64,000 nt of DNA from Phycisphaerales bacterium (lineage in GTDB: Bacteria > Planctomycetota > Phycisphaerae > Tepidisphaerales > Tepidisphaeraceae): assembly GCA_020847375.1 (NCBI GenBank), contig JADLCB010000005.1:163759-227758 (forward strand), given 5' to 3'. A model generated the notes under the pieces. That model searched no databases. It was given only the letters and a program-made list of their open reading frames with translations, and was not told where the DNA came from. Made by a program: the position numbers and the translations under genes. Positions 27,056 through 36,464 of the stretch are shown piece after piece. Positions within the stretch are counted from its first letter, which is position 1, and each line of letters opens with the position of its first letter.

Positions 27056-27787
27056 ATGAAACGAATGATACTTCTGGCTGGCAGCACGGTTCTAACGATG
27101 ATTATCGCCAGCGGATGCCAGCAGGCCAACCAGACCAACACCGCCAGCGACCTGAAGGACGATCGGGTCGCGACAGATCCCGCCATTGACGCCCGTGGAA
27201 GCAACTGGCAGGTGGCCACCACCGAGTATGTCTCGGGCGATGTGCTGGCAGGGCCAACTTTGTTTAACTGTCAGCCGGATCGAACGCGCCCACAATATCA
27301 GCAGGCGTTGCTGGAACCTGTTGTTTATCTCGGTCAGGCCGTTGCCTCTCCGGTCATGGCACTTATCACACCGGCATGGGGGCAGGCCCGTTACCAGGGC
27401 GCTGTATTGCCCGTGACGTACGTCGCCATGCCGCCATTACCGCCAACCGATCCTGCCATCCAGCAACAACTGACCGAGCAGCATCAGGCTGCCATTGAAC
27501 GACAGAACGAACTGAATGAAAAACTGAAGGAACAGACCGCTGCCCAGGCGCAGCGTGTCGAACCGCCGGTCGAACAAACGTTGCGCCCCCTGCCCGACCA
27601 GACGATCATCCTCGATCAACCCGCTGCTCAACCCGCGCCTCAACCGCAAGCCGAGCCGGTAACTCCGCGCGTGGTGGAACCTTCAGAACCAGCGCAATCA
27701 AATGAAACGGCGCCGCCCGTCGAGCCGGCCACTGTGGATCATCAACCAGCCCCTTCGGCGGATGAACCAGCTCCGTTAAATAAATAA
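27056..27787 (+). CDS. Proline-rich lipoprotein of unknown function
   Basis: 243 residues starting MKRMILLAGSTVLTMIIASG with a lipobox ending in SGC. The middle (about 40-130) is the only fold-like part (EYVSGDVLAGPTLFNCQPDR); a helical Gln/Glu-rich stretch follows, and the C-terminal 80 residues are Pro/Ala/Glu-rich, like a wall-spanning linker. AAAGGA 6 nt upstream favours ATG 27056 over the ATGs at 27032 and 27041. No family recognised. A role in linking outer membrane and wall is conceivable from composition only. Confidence 0.78.
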   Translation: MKRMILLAGSTVLTMIIASGCQQANQTNTASDLKDDRVATDPAIDARGSNWQVATTEYVSGDVLAGPTLFNCQPDRTRPQYQQALLEPVVYLGQAVASPVMALITPAWGQARYQGAVLPVTYVAMPPLPPTDPAIQQQLTEQHQAAIERQNELNEKLKEQTAAQAQRVEPPVEQTLRPLPDQTIILDQPAAQPAPQPQAEPVTPRVVEPSEPAQSNETAPPVEPATVDHQPAPSADEPAPLNK

Positions 27788-27935
27788 TGCGCTTGCTGAA
27801 CCGGCGACCATTTTGATCATGCGGGTAATCCGTCATGCGCAACCGGTGGTTCGTGATGAGTGACTGACGCCCAGCCCCGACAGCATGGTGCTTGCGTGGC
27901 GCATGGTTGCGCGATCGATGCAGCACAGCGCGCGT

Positions 27936-28304
27936 TTACATCCTGCGTTTATCAGAATCCAGCCGCATCAAGATGCCCTGCAATGTCCCCAGACTGACGG
28001 GTTTGGTGAGATGCGCCACAAAACCCGCCTCTTTGCTGCGCTGAATATCCTCCTCCATCCCAAATCCACTGAGTGCCACTCCCTTGAGCTGATGATTCTC
28101 CGTCAGGAGCTGGCGCAGCAAATCGATCCCACTACCATCAGGCAGACCAATGTCGCTGATCAGCACATCAACTGGCTTGGTCTGCGACACCTCCACGGCT
28201 TTGCTGATGCAATCGGCGGTGCTCACCTGATAACCCAGATGCTCAAGCAACCGCTTCATCGCGCGATTGGTGTCGTCGTGATCATCCACGAGCAGAATGT
28301 TCAT
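27936..28304 (-). CDS. Receiver-only response regulator
   Basis: 122 residues that form just one CheY-like receiver domain: acidic pocket VDDHDD at the N-terminus, phospho-acceptor Asp in VLISDIGLPDG, the switch residue region VALSGFG and the conserved Lys in HLTKPVS. There is no output domain, so it probably works through protein contact or as part of a phosphorelay. AAAGG before ATG 28304 fixes the start. No histidine kinase is nearby. Confidence 0.93.
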   Translation of the reverse strand: MNILLVDDHDDTNRAMKRLLEHLGYQVSTADCISKAVEVSQTKPVDVLISDIGLPDGSGIDLLRQLLTENHQLKGVALSGFGMEEDIQRSKEAGFVAHLTKPVSLGTLQGILMRLDSDKRRM

Positions 28305-28604
28305 AATTAGCCTTTCGACACCGGCAACAGAGATGATGAAACCAGCTATGGAAAACCCACCACCCAGCACCGCGCCTGCATCCTGATCAGGTGCAGCAAG
28401 GACGCACCACTATTTTAATCACACCCTGTTGTTAAACAACGTAAATCCATCGTGGCAATTGTTTCGGTTAATCAAACCATCGAGCCTACAGATTTATTCC
28501 CAATCGTTCATATGCAATAGTTGCCCCGCGTTGACTGAAAATCGCTTGCGCGCAACCGCGCCTGATCGCCATCGCCACCAGCCGATCGTCATGCTGCAGT
28601 TGGT
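28305..28604. other. 300-base gap between the response regulator and the DUF488 gene
   Basis: It should contain the leftward promoter of the response regulator. I see no terminator for the DUF488 gene, no repeat and no credible short ORF. Confidence 0.4.
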
Positions 28605-29174
28605 TCAGACGCGCGCTTTGACTGAAGTTGAAGTTTCGGTCACTGCGGAAGCAGGATAGAAAACCTGCTGACCATGAACGCGGGCAAAAGAAGTCAACGT
28701 ATGGGGTTTGGCACTGCGGAGGCTGAACAGATCCAGCACTTCCCAGCCGCGCGCCAGCAGCGCATCACCAATGAGTGACCGATGACACCGCCACGGAACG
28801 GCTTCAGCACACATGATGGCGGTTGTTTTCCGGCTGGCGATTTCGATCAGCGCTTCCAGGCCCGCTTCAAACGATGGTGTCTGCATGTAATCTGCAAACC
28901 CGCGAAAACTGGCGTTTCGCCACGCCGTATTGATCGAATCCGCCCGTGTCTTGCGCAGGCCCCCAAGCTCAGCCAGATGCTGATATTTGATTTTATATCG
29001 CGCCAACTCCGCTCCCAAAGTTTCCTTGTTGAACTGCGGCACGCGGCGCGAACGCGGCACGGTACGCACATCCACCAGCATCTTGATCTGATGGGCTGAG
29101 AGTATCTCCGCAAACTCCTCCAGCGTATGCGTCGAGTGGCCAATGGTATAAATGACCGGTTTAACTGTCGCCAT
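28605..29174 (-). CDS. DUF488 domain protein
   Basis: 189 residues of the DUF488 family (PF04343), unknown biochemical function. Typical elements: VIYTIGHSTHTLEEFAEIL, LVDVRTVPRSRRVPQFN, YQHLAELGG and AIMCAEAVPWRCHRSLIGDA with the conserved Cys/His residues. The start at 29174 follows a TATAAT (29181-29186) by only 6 nt, which suggests a leaderless mRNA; no Shine-Dalgarno is present. Confidence 0.92.
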   Translation of the reverse strand: MATVKPVIYTIGHSTHTLEEFAEILSAHQIKMLVDVRTVPRSRRVPQFNKETLGAELARYKIKYQHLAELGGLRKTRADSINTAWRNASFRGFADYMQTPSFEAGLEALIEIASRKTTAIMCAEAVPWRCHRSLIGDALLARGWEVLDLFSLRSAKPHTLTSFARVHGQQVFYPASAVTETSTSVKARV

Positions 29175-29218
29175 AACCCGATTATAGGTCGGCATCCAAC
29201 CCAACCGATGCGCCTACG

Positions 29219-29244
29219 AAAAAACCCGCCGGATAAAGGCGGGT
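29219..29244 (-). terminator. Rho-independent terminator of the small basic protein gene
   Basis: Minus strand: 7-bp stem ACCCGCC/GGCGGGT (29238-29244 with 29224-29230), 7-nt loop, then T-run (plus-strand A from 29219). It lies between the small gene and the DUF488 gene, so they are separate units. Confidence 0.9.
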
Positions 29245-29280
29245 CTGTTCGATAGTTCCATTTTTCTCGTTACCGCGTGA

Positions 29281-29583
29281 TCAGGCAACGGTAATAAAAT
29301 CCTCGACGCTCCGCAGGTCTTTGACCGACTGCGGCGTCGTTTTGATCGTGGCTTGAGCACCGACCACCAACTCCGGATGGATTTTATTAGGCCGCTTGGT
29401 CCAGATCTGACCACCGCGCCGCTTGGGCAATTCTATGAAATTCTTGCTGCGCGCCTCCAATGGCGCTTTGACCGTCTTATCCTGTAAAAACAGTCGCTCC
29501 AAGGTTTTGCGCGCGCTTTCGCGGCGAATCGCCTTGGATATTTTGACGCTGATCGTCTGACCGGATTTCAATTCAAGTGCCAT
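29281..29583 (-). CDS. Small basic protein of unknown function
   Basis: 100 residues, lysine- and arginine-rich, no cysteine, no signal peptide (MALELKSGQTISVKISKAIR, then KRRGGQIWTKRPNKIHPEL). Composition and size resemble ribosome-associated or nucleic-acid-binding proteins. It has all the marks of an independent, well-expressed gene: promoter at 29635-29662, GGAG 10 nt before the ATG, and a strong terminator. No family recognised. Confidence 0.8.
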   Translation of the reverse strand: MALELKSGQTISVKISKAIRRESARKTLERLFLQDKTVKAPLEARSKNFIELPKRRGGQIWTKRPNKIHPELVVGAQATIKTTPQSVKDLRSVEDFITVA

Positions 29584-29634
29584 AATCGTATCGCTCCAAC
29601 TTCTTACTTTTCCTCTACAGGATAAAGGCGGGGC

Positions 29635-29662
29635 ATTATAACCGAAACGGCCGCAATAGCAA
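29635..29662 (-). promoter_or_regulatory. Predicted promoter of the small basic protein gene
   Basis: Minus-strand TTGCTA (29657-29662), 16-nt spacer, perfect TATAAT (29635-29640); leader of about 45 nt to the ATG at 29583. Confidence 0.55.
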
Positions 29663-29694
29663 GCGACACCGGCAGCATGAAATCGAAATTTTGC

Positions 29695-30348
29695 CTATCG
29701 CCCGCGGATCAACGACAGAATTTCCGCCCGGCTGGAGTGATTTTCACGAAATACGCCGCGTAATGCACTGGTCACCATCGAACTACCCGGCTTGCAGATA
29801 CCCCGGATGGTCATGCAGTTATGGGTGGCCTTGATGACCACAGCCACACCCTGCGGCTGAAGCTCTTCCATCAACGCATCGGCAATCTGACCGGTCAGCC
29901 GCTCCTGCAACTGCGGCCGACGGGCAAAACCTTCCACCAATCGCGCCAGTTTACTCAATCCAACAACCCGGCCATCCGGCAGATACGCCACATGCGCCAC
30001 GCCCGTAAACGGCAGCAAATGATGTTCACACAGCGAGTGAAACGTAATGTCGCGCAGCATGACGACTTCGTTATAACGCTCATGAAACACCGTCTTCAGA
30101 TGTTTACGCGGATCGGCGCGCAAACCGCACAACAACTCCGCATAAGCCCGCGCCACCCGATTCGGCGTCTTGATCAGTCCCTCACGGTCAGGATTCTCCC
30201 CCACCGCCAGCAAAATCTCGCGAACCGCCTTTTCAATCCGCGGAATATCGACCTCCGGATGAATAAAATCATCCGTGCGCCGTTCGGGCTCGTCCAGTTC
30301 GTGATGATGTCCGTCTTCGTGTTCCACTATTTCACTGGCCAATTTCAT
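29695..30348 (-). CDS. folE: GTP cyclohydrolase I
   Basis: Converts GTP to dihydroneopterin triphosphate for folate (and possibly queuosine or biopterin) synthesis; homodecamer. Zinc and catalytic motifs: [18 protein letters not shown] and [16 protein letters not shown]; also [20 protein letters not shown]. About 35 residues of acidic N-terminal extension ([16 protein letters not shown]) precede the core. Start: AAGGA lies 7 nt before ATG 30348 (217 aa), but TATAAT (30371-30376) ends 7 nt before another in-frame ATG at 30363, so a leaderless start there is equally possible. Confidence 0.96.
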   Translation of the reverse strand: MKLASEIVEHEDGHHHELDEPERRTDDFIHPEVDIPRIEKAVREILLAVGENPDREGLIKTPNRVARAYAELLCGLRADPRKHLKTVFHERYNEVVMLRDITFHSLCEHHLLPFTGVAHVAYLPDGRVVGLSKLARLVEGFARRPQLQERLTGQIADALMEELQPQGVAVVIKATHNCMTIRGICKPGSSMVTSALRGVFRENHSSRAEILSLIRGR

Positions 30349-30597
30349 TTCGTCATCCTTCATAAAACCGATTATAGCACTCGTTGTCAACCGTCGAGCC
30401 TGTTGAGTGGAAAAACCAATGAAATACTGGAATTATTTCAACTTCTTAAAGGACAAACAGGGCTGATTGGTACACAATGTAACAATCGCCAGAACCGTTA
30501 AACGGCGTGTCAATCCAGCGCAAACCACTGCGCAACAATCTCCAACACCGGCGCAACCAAAGCAGCGCGGCTGATCGTCACACCATCAGATCAGTTT

Positions 30598-31200
30598 TTA
30601 CAGTGACCCTTTGGTACTGGGAATTTCTGAATTACGCGGATCGTGGTCAACCGCCTGGCGCAGCGCCTTGGCCACCGCCTTGAAGATTGCTTCAGCAATA
30701 TGGTGATTATTTTTCCCGTACGGCACGTTGATGTGCAGATTCATTCCCGCATTGCTGGCGACGGCTTTGAAAAATTCCTCGACCAGCTCCGTCGCAAATG
30801 ATCCGATCAATTCACCTTGAAATGGCACATTGAAGACCAGCGCCGGCCGGCCGGACAAATCCACCGCCACCTGCGCCAGACTTTCATCCATCGGCACCAG
30901 CGCCCAGCCATAACGGTAGATACCGCGCTTGTCCCCCAGCGCCTTTCCCAGCAACTGGCCCAGAACAATGCCGACATCCTCCACCGTATGGTGCGAATCC
31001 ACGTCCAGATCGCCCACCGCGCTGATGGTCAGATCGATCAAGCTGTGCCTGGCCAGCAAATCCAGCATGTGATCGAAAAAACCGACCGACGTTTCAACCT
31101 TGGCAACACCCTGGCCGTCCAGATTGATCGAAGCCGTGATTTTCGTCTCGCGCGTCTGGCGCTTGCTTTCAGCTTTACGTTGTTTGGCTTGTTCGTTCAT
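30598..31200 (-). CDS. hisB: Imidazoleglycerol-phosphate dehydratase
   Basis: Sixth step of histidine synthesis: removes water from imidazole-glycerol phosphate using two metal ions. 200 residues with [16 protein letters not shown], the metal motif [11 protein letters not shown] and its counterpart [13 protein letters not shown]. It is the monofunctional form (no N-terminal phosphatase as in E. coli). It follows hisC by 61 nt and hisD lies before that, so hisD-hisC-hisB form a leftward unit. Confidence 0.97.
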   Translation of the reverse strand: MNEQAKQRKAESKRQTRETKITASINLDGQGVAKVETSVGFFDHMLDLLARHSLIDLTISAVGDLDVDSHHTVEDVGIVLGQLLGKALGDKRGIYRYGWALVPMDESLAQVAVDLSGRPALVFNVPFQGELIGSFATELVEEFFKAVASNAGMNLHINVPYGKNNHHIAEAIFKAVAKALRQAVDHDPRNSEIPSTKGSL

Positions 31201-31261
31201 GCAAAGTTCTCATCCGAAAAATCGTGTCCCTGTCATCCTGCTGTTCAGCGCCGCGGCATTC

Positions 31262-32335
31262 TCAGGCGGCCTTTTCCGAAGTCGTCACCGCTTTAATGCC
31301 GCTCAACAGCGCATTATTCTCCTGGCTGGTGCCAATGGTGATCCGGATTTTATCACTCAGTCCCGGGCTGTCGAAATAGCGCACCAGAATACCCTGGCGT
31401 TTGAGGCCCTGATAGATTTCCTTGCCCCGACCATCCGCCGGGCTGGCAAAAACAAAATTGGCCTGACTGGGCAGCACATTCCAGCCCATCTGCCGCAACT
31501 CGCTGCCCACCCGCTCGCGCTCGGTGCGCACTTTATCCCATGTACTGCGCGCATACTCCTGATCCTGAATCGCCGCTGTCGCCGCCACAATGCTGATGGC
31601 ATCGCAGTTGTAGCTGTCCTTGACCTTCATCATCTCCGCAATGATCTTCTGGCGGCCAATGGCATAGCCAAAACGCAACCCTGCCAGCGAATAGGCCTTG
31701 GAAAGCGTGCGCGAAACAATCACATTTTCATGCTCTTTGACCAGCGCCACGCAGTTGTCATCCGCAAAATCAGCATAGGCTTCATCCACCAGCACCATGC
31801 CGCCAAATGCCTTGGCCAGGCTGGCCACTTCCAGCGGCGAAACAAACGTGCCCGTGGGCGCATTGGGATTGGCCAGATAAATCGCCTGTGCCCCGCTGGC
31901 GGCCAGTGCCTCGATCGGCAAATGATAATCCTTCGCCCATGGAACCGTCACCACCTTGGCATCTTCCAGCCGCGCCAGCACCGGATAAAGCGAATACGTC
32001 GGATCAGGATACGCCAGCGTCCCCCCGGGGCCGACAAACGTGCGCGTGGCGATGGTCAAAATATCATCGCTGCCATTACCCGCCAGCACCATGTGACGCG
32101 AAGGCAGCTTCCACAACGCCGCGGCAGCCTCACAAAAACCATCCGCTGTCGGATTGGGATAACGGCGCAACATCTCACCTTCCAGTTCCCGTATCGCCTG
32201 CATCACCTTGGGGCTGGGCGGATAAGGGTTCTCGTTGGTGTTGAGTTTCACCACGCGCTCGCCCGGCGCAGGTTGCTCACCGGGCGTATAACCCGACATC
32301 GCGCGCACCGTCGATCGAACAAATTCTAAAGCCAT
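31262..32335 (-). CDS. hisC: Histidinol-phosphate aminotransferase
   Basis: PLP enzyme of class II aminotransferase type that forms histidinol phosphate. 357 residues: VKLNTNENPYPPSPKV at the N-terminus, the PLP Asp/Tyr region VLVDEAYADFAD and the Schiff-base lysine in SRTLSKAYSLAGLR. A TATACT (32342-32347) ends 6 nt before the ATG, so a second, leaderless transcript starting at hisC is possible besides read-through from hisD. No Shine-Dalgarno. Confidence 0.96.
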   Translation of the reverse strand: MALEFVRSTVRAMSGYTPGEQPAPGERVVKLNTNENPYPPSPKVMQAIRELEGEMLRRYPNPTADGFCEAAAALWKLPSRHMVLAGNGSDDILTIATRTFVGPGGTLAYPDPTYSLYPVLARLEDAKVVTVPWAKDYHLPIEALAASGAQAIYLANPNAPTGTFVSPLEVASLAKAFGGMVLVDEAYADFADDNCVALVKEHENVIVSRTLSKAYSLAGLRFGYAIGRQKIIAEMMKVKDSYNCDAISIVAATAAIQDQEYARSTWDKVRTERERVGSELRQMGWNVLPSQANFVFASPADGRGKEIYQGLKRQGILVRYFDSPGLSDKIRITIGTSQENNALLSGIKAVTTSEKAA

Positions 32336-32404
32336 GATTACAGTATAACAGAGGTTCGATGTTGTTACCGGATATTTATCGTCGTTTTGCGCCCTACCGA
32401 CCGC

Positions 32405-33724
32405 TCAATGATTCGCCCGTATCTTCACGCTGTGCCCATGGGCTTCCAGCCCCTCAGCCTGCGCCAAGCTCACGATGTGCGGCGCATCGGCTGCCAGACC
32501 GATGGCATCATATCGTTCAACGCTCATGGTCTTCAGGAACGAATAAACACTCACCCCGCTGGTGAACCGGGCCGTGGTGTTCGTCGGCAAACAGTGACTC
32601 GGACCAGCCACATAGTCGCCAGCGGCAATAGGCGAATAAGGCCCGACAAACACCGCACCGGCATGTTTGAGTTTCGCCAGCACCGCGTCATTGTCGCGCG
32701 TCTGCACATTGACATGCTCAGCGGCAAACCGGTTGGCCAGATCGATCAGTTCATCCAGCGACGAACCAACGATAATCGCGCTGCTGCTGGTCAGCGCTTT
32801 TTCAATCGCCTCAGACCGCTGGCGCTGCGCGGTTTGCGCCTTGAGCTGGGTCGCAACCTGATCAGCCAGTTCCGGGCTGCTGGTCAACAGGAAACTCGAA
32901 CCCGGATCATGCTCGGCTTGCGCGATCATATCCGCCGCGATGAAATCCGCCCGGCCGGTTTCATCCGCAATCACCAGCACCTCACTGGGGCCTAGATAAC
33001 CATCAATCCCGACACACCCCGCCAGTGCCCGTTTGGCCAGTTGGACATAACTATTTCCCGGCCCGACGATTTTATCCACCGCCGGTATCGTGCCCGTGCC
33101 AAAAGCCATTGCCCCTATCGCTGCCGCCCCGCCCGCCCGGTAAACGTGCTCCAGTCCCAGCTCTGCTGCTGTTGCCAGTACCAGATCGCTGCGCCCGTAG
33201 CGGCTGGGCGGAGTCGTCACCACGATCTGTTTGACGCCCGCCACCTGCGCCGGCACGGCCAGCATGATCAGGCTGGACGGATAACTCGCCTTACCCCCGG
33301 GAAAATACAACCCCGCGCTATCCAGCGGCGTGTAACGAATCCCCAGTTCCACTCCCGGCCGCTTGAGTGGTGCAATCGGCTTGGGCATGACATGCGTCTG
33401 ATATTGACGAACCTGCGCAATTGAACGCCGGATGGCAGCCAGTTGATCCGCCGGCACACGGGTCGCCGCTTCAGCCATCTCCTGGGCAGTGACACGAATC
33501 TGCCCGGCGGTGAAATTCGGATCATCAAACTGACGGGCAGAATCGACAATCGCCTCATCGCCGCGCTGAGCGACATCCGCCAGTATCGTCTGCACCGCTG
33601 CAGCCATTTTCGCCCGCTCGCCGCGCTGCAATGCCACGCCAGCCGGATCCAGACGCAACCGGGCCAGCAATTTCTCCACGCGGGCTTGATCATCAGCATC
33701 ACTCAATCGCAATAGCGCAATCAT
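32405..33724 (-). CDS. hisD: Histidinol dehydrogenase
   Basis: Last two steps of histidine synthesis: oxidises histidinol to histidine with two NAD and one zinc. 439 residues in the chosen form (start MIALLRLSDADD). Signatures: GLYFPGGKASYPSSLIMLAV, GPGNSYVQLAKRALAG, GPSEVLVIADE and the C-terminal GPSHCLPTNTTARFTSGVSV. The 19 codons above the chosen ATG are not family-like. It is divergent from murD with 83 nt between the starts; an 8-bp dyad (33779-33786 with 33790-33797) lies in this gap. Confidence 0.96.
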   Translation of the reverse strand: MIALLRLSDADDQARVEKLLARLRLDPAGVALQRGERAKMAAAVQTILADVAQRGDEAIVDSARQFDDPNFTAGQIRVTAQEMAEAATRVPADQLAAIRRSIAQVRQYQTHVMPKPIAPLKRPGVELGIRYTPLDSAGLYFPGGKASYPSSLIMLAVPAQVAGVKQIVVTTPPSRYGRSDLVLATAAELGLEHVYRAGGAAAIGAMAFGTGTIPAVDKIVGPGNSYVQLAKRALAGCVGIDGYLGPSEVLVIADETGRADFIAADMIAQAEHDPGSSFLLTSSPELADQVATQLKAQTAQRQRSEAIEKALTSSSAIIVGSSLDELIDLANRFAAEHVNVQTRDNDAVLAKLKHAGAVFVGPYSPIAAGDYVAGPSHCLPTNTTARFTSGVSVYSFLKTMSVERYDAIGLAADAPHIVSLAQAEGLEAHGHSVKIRANH

Positions 33725-33807
33725 GCTCCAAAGTGTAGGCAAAACCGCAGCGCATTCCATAGCATCGGCTGATCTTTCCATCGTCGTTGCGACGATGATT
33801 CGGTAAT

Positions 33808-35121
33808 ATGGATCGTTTGATGACGGAGTTGGCGGGTAAAAACATCACTGTTTTCGGACTTGGGCACTTTGGCGGCGGCGTCGCGGTCAGCCTGTGGCTG
33901 GTGCAACAAGGTGCGCAGGTGACGGTCGTTGACCAGCAGACATCGGATCATCTGACCGATTCAATCGCCCAGCTCCAGGGGCTGAATATCCGGTTCCAAC
34001 TCGGCCCGCAGACCGATCCGCGCCTGTTCAGTCAGTGCGATCTGGTCGTCGCCTCGCCCGCCATTGCCCCCCACCACGAACTGCTGACCTGCGCCGGCCA
34101 AGCCGGTGTACCCATTACGACGGAAATCTGCCTGTTCGTCCAGCGCGCCCCCGCCCCGATCATCGGCATTACCGGCACGAAGGGCAAATCAACCACCACC
34201 GCCATGCTCGGCCAGATGCTCAGCCAGCGCTTCACCACCCACATCGGCGGCAACATCGGCAAATCGCTCCTGTCCGAACTGCCCGGCATCAAATCCGATG
34301 ACCTGATCATTCTGGAACTCTCCAGTTACATGCTCGAATATCTGCGCCTGCTGCGCTGGTCACCACATATCGCGGTGCTGACCCAACTGGGTGACGATCA
34401 CGCCTATTGGCACGGCAGCCACGATGCGTATGTCCACGCCAAACAGGTCATCTTCGCCTTCCAGAAACCAGCCGACTTCGCCATTACCTGGGGTGATTCA
34501 GCATCAGCGCGCCAACTGGCCGAGTCATCGCCGGGTAAAAAAATCTTGTTTGATCAAACCAGCTCCCAACCATTTCACCTGAAGATCCTGGGTCATCATA
34601 ATCAGCTCAATGCCCAGGCTGCCTTTGCCGCTGCCCGTTGCCTTGGTCTGACGTGGGATGAAGCGCAGGAAGGCTTGAACCAGTTTCGCGGTTTGCCGCA
34701 CCGGCTGGAAATGGTTCACGAAGCCGACGGCGTGCGCTGGGTGAACGACTCCATCGCCACCCTGCCCCAACCTGCGATTCTGGCCTTGGAAACTTTTCCG
34801 GCCGGCACGGTGATTCAGATCGTTGGCGGCAGCGACAAAAAGATCGATTTGACCCCGCTTTGCCAGGCACTGGCGCATCGCGCCAAAGCTGTCATCTGCA
34901 TCGCCCAGATAGGCCCGGCCCTGGCCGAGATGCTCGGCGTAATGGGTGCTGGTAATAAAACGCATCAGGCACCCGACCTGTCTGCTGCCGTTGCGCTGGC
35001 GCGCACCCTTGCGCGCCGCGGCGATGTCGTTCTGCTCTCACCCGCCACCGCCAGTTACGGCCAGTTCAACAATTTTCAGGAACGCGGCAACACTTTTGCC
35101 CGTCTGGCGGCCAGCACCTGA
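33808..35121 (+). CDS. murD: UDP-N-acetylmuramoylalanine-D-glutamate ligase
   Basis: Cytoplasmic peptidoglycan precursor ligase that adds D-glutamate to UDP-MurNAc-L-Ala. 437 residues: NAD-like N-domain (ITVFGLGHFGGGVAVSLW), P-loop GITGTKGKSTTTAMLG, then LELSSYMLEYL, and the C-domain with LPHRLEMVHEADGVRWVNDS and LLSPATASYGQFNNFQERG. It lies away from any other wall-synthesis cluster gene. An in-frame ATG at 33820 is an alternative start. Its presence shows that the organism makes peptidoglycan. Confidence 0.95.
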   Translation: MDRLMTELAGKNITVFGLGHFGGGVAVSLWLVQQGAQVTVVDQQTSDHLTDSIAQLQGLNIRFQLGPQTDPRLFSQCDLVVASPAIAPHHELLTCAGQAGVPITTEICLFVQRAPAPIIGITGTKGKSTTTAMLGQMLSQRFTTHIGGNIGKSLLSELPGIKSDDLIILELSSYMLEYLRLLRWSPHIAVLTQLGDDHAYWHGSHDAYVHAKQVIFAFQKPADFAITWGDSASARQLAESSPGKKILFDQTSSQPFHLKILGHHNQLNAQAAFAAARCLGLTWDEAQEGLNQFRGLPHRLEMVHEADGVRWVNDSIATLPQPAILALETFPAGTVIQIVGGSDKKIDLTPLCQALAHRAKAVICIAQIGPALAEMLGVMGAGNKTHQAPDLSAAVALARTLARRGDVVLLSPATASYGQFNNFQERGNTFARLAAST

Positions 35122-35169
35122 ACATCTGCAACTCCCAGCCCCCGCCGCAAAACCAGCCGTTGTGCCTAT

Positions 35170-35204
35170 AAAAAAACAGGGCCTGATTGTGCAACCAGGC
35201 CCTG
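35170..35204 (-). terminator. Rho-independent terminator (leftward) after the isomerase/epimerase gene
   Basis: 9-bp perfect stem CAGGGCCTG/CAGGCCCTG (35177-35185 with 35196-35204), 10-nt loop, T-run on the minus strand (plus-strand A at 35170-35176). Read rightward, the same stem lacks a following T-tract, so it serves the 35251-36276 gene. Confidence 0.9.
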
Positions 35205-35250
35205 GCTTGGCGTTGTCTGTCTTGATCCGTTGATCGTCAAACTCCGTGCT

Positions 35251-36276
35251 TCAACGATCAAACTGTGAATCGAACGAAATTGACGATGAGGGGAAATCGA
35301 CCTTGCGCACAAAGGCGGCTGCTTCTGTCGCGCCATGTTCGCGATCCATGCGAATGTCTTCCCATTCAACGCTCAGCGGGCCTTTGTACCCAATATCATT
35401 CAGCGCGACGATGATCTCCTCGAATTTCACATCGCCGTGGCCCAGGCTGCGGAAATCCCAGTAGCGCCGCGGGTCGCCCCAACTGGTAAACCCGCCAAAA
35501 ACGCCAACACTGCCATCGCCATGGCCAAACCACGCATCTTTCATATGCACATGATAAATGCGCTGGGCAAAACTGCGGATGAACTTCACGCAGTCAACGC
35601 CCTGATAAACCAGATGCGACGGATCAAAATTGAATCCGAAACGCTTGTGCCCTTTGAGTGCATCCAGTGCCCGCTGGCTGCTGACCACATCAAAGGCGAT
35701 TTCCGTCGGATGGACTTCCAGGGCAAAGTTCACATCCACTTTGTCAAACGCATCCAGAATCGGGCCGAAGCGGCGGGCAAAATCGTCAAACCCCTTTTGC
35801 CAGTACGCCTGATCGGTCGGCGGGAAGGCGTAAATCGAATGCCAGATGCTCGAACCGGTAAACCCGTTGACGACGGCTGGGAATTCAATCTGTTCCGGTG
35901 CTGCAGCGCGCATCAACCGCGCTGCCTTGCCGGTGTCGATCATGCGCTGCGCCGCCCGCTGACGCACCCCTTCGGGATCGCCATCGCCCCAGACTTCCGG
36001 CGGGACAATCGTCTTGTGCCGTTCATCGATATTGTCGCAAATCGCCTGTCCAACCAGATGGGCGCTGATGGCAAAGCATTTCAGACCGTTGGCCCGCAGC
36101 ACCTCCCACCGCCCTTTGCAGTAATTCTTGTCCGACAGCGCTTTGACCACATCAAAATGATCCCCCCAGGTCGCCAGTTCCAGACCGTCATACCCGAATT
36201 GTTTCGCCTTTTTGCACAAAGTCTCAAAGGACAGGTCCGCCCATTGTCCTGTAAACAGTGTCACCGGTCTGGCCAT
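35251..36276 (-). CDS. Sugar phosphate isomerase/epimerase family protein (AP endonuclease 2 fold)
   Basis: 341 residues with a xylose-isomerase-like TIM barrel (PF01261): [53 protein letters not shown] and [15 protein letters not shown] carry the metal and substrate residues expected. Such proteins act on sugars or inositols (ketose 3-epimerase, inosose dehydratase); the exact reaction is unknown. AAAGGAG 8 nt before ATG 36276 decides the start; the frame is open 69 codons further up, overlapping the argB promoter region. It is divergent from argB. Confidence 0.88.
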   Translation of the reverse strand: MARPVTLFTGQWADLSFETLCKKAKQFGYDGLELATWGDHFDVVKALSDKNYCKGRWEVLRANGLKCFAISAHLVGQAICDNIDERHKTIVPPEVWGDGDPEGVRQRAAQRMIDTGKAARLMRAAAPEQIEFPAVVNGFTGSSIWHSIYAFPPTDQAYWQKGFDDFARRFGPILDAFDKVDVNFALEVHPTEIAFDVVSSQRALDALKGHKRFGFNFDPSHLVYQGVDCVKFIRSFAQRIYHVHMKDAWFGHGDGSVGVFGGFTSWGDPRRYWDFRSLGHGDVKFEEIIVALNDIGYKGPLSVEWEDIRMDREHGATEAAAFVRKVDFPSSSISFDSQFDR

Positions 36277-36400
36277 GATATGCGCTCCTTTGTAAAAAAA
36301 TGGCTTGCTGCGCGACAATGCCATGAAACAGCGCCAAACCGCGCTTGTCAACGCCGAACTTTTCTCACTGGCAATGCCGCGCCGAATTCTTCGATCATTT

Positions 36401-36428
36401 TTGACAAGCAAAACGGAGCGTTTAGAAT
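36401..36428 (+). promoter_or_regulatory. Predicted sigma70 promoter of argB
   Basis: Perfect TTGACA (36401-36406), 16-nt spacer, TAGAAT (36423-36428, 5 of 6). Start near 36435, leader about 30 nt. GGAGG (36446-36450) is 14 nt before the ATG, farther than usual. The best promoter match I see in the window. Confidence 0.65.
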
Positions 36429-36464
36429 TGTTCGTTTTCCCTTGCGGAGGTACAGACAGTTCAG

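Noticed and set aside
33779..33797. 8-bp dyad CATCGTCG/CGACGATG between hisD and murD as operator
   Set aside because: Low complexity and short; can be chance in a divergent gap.
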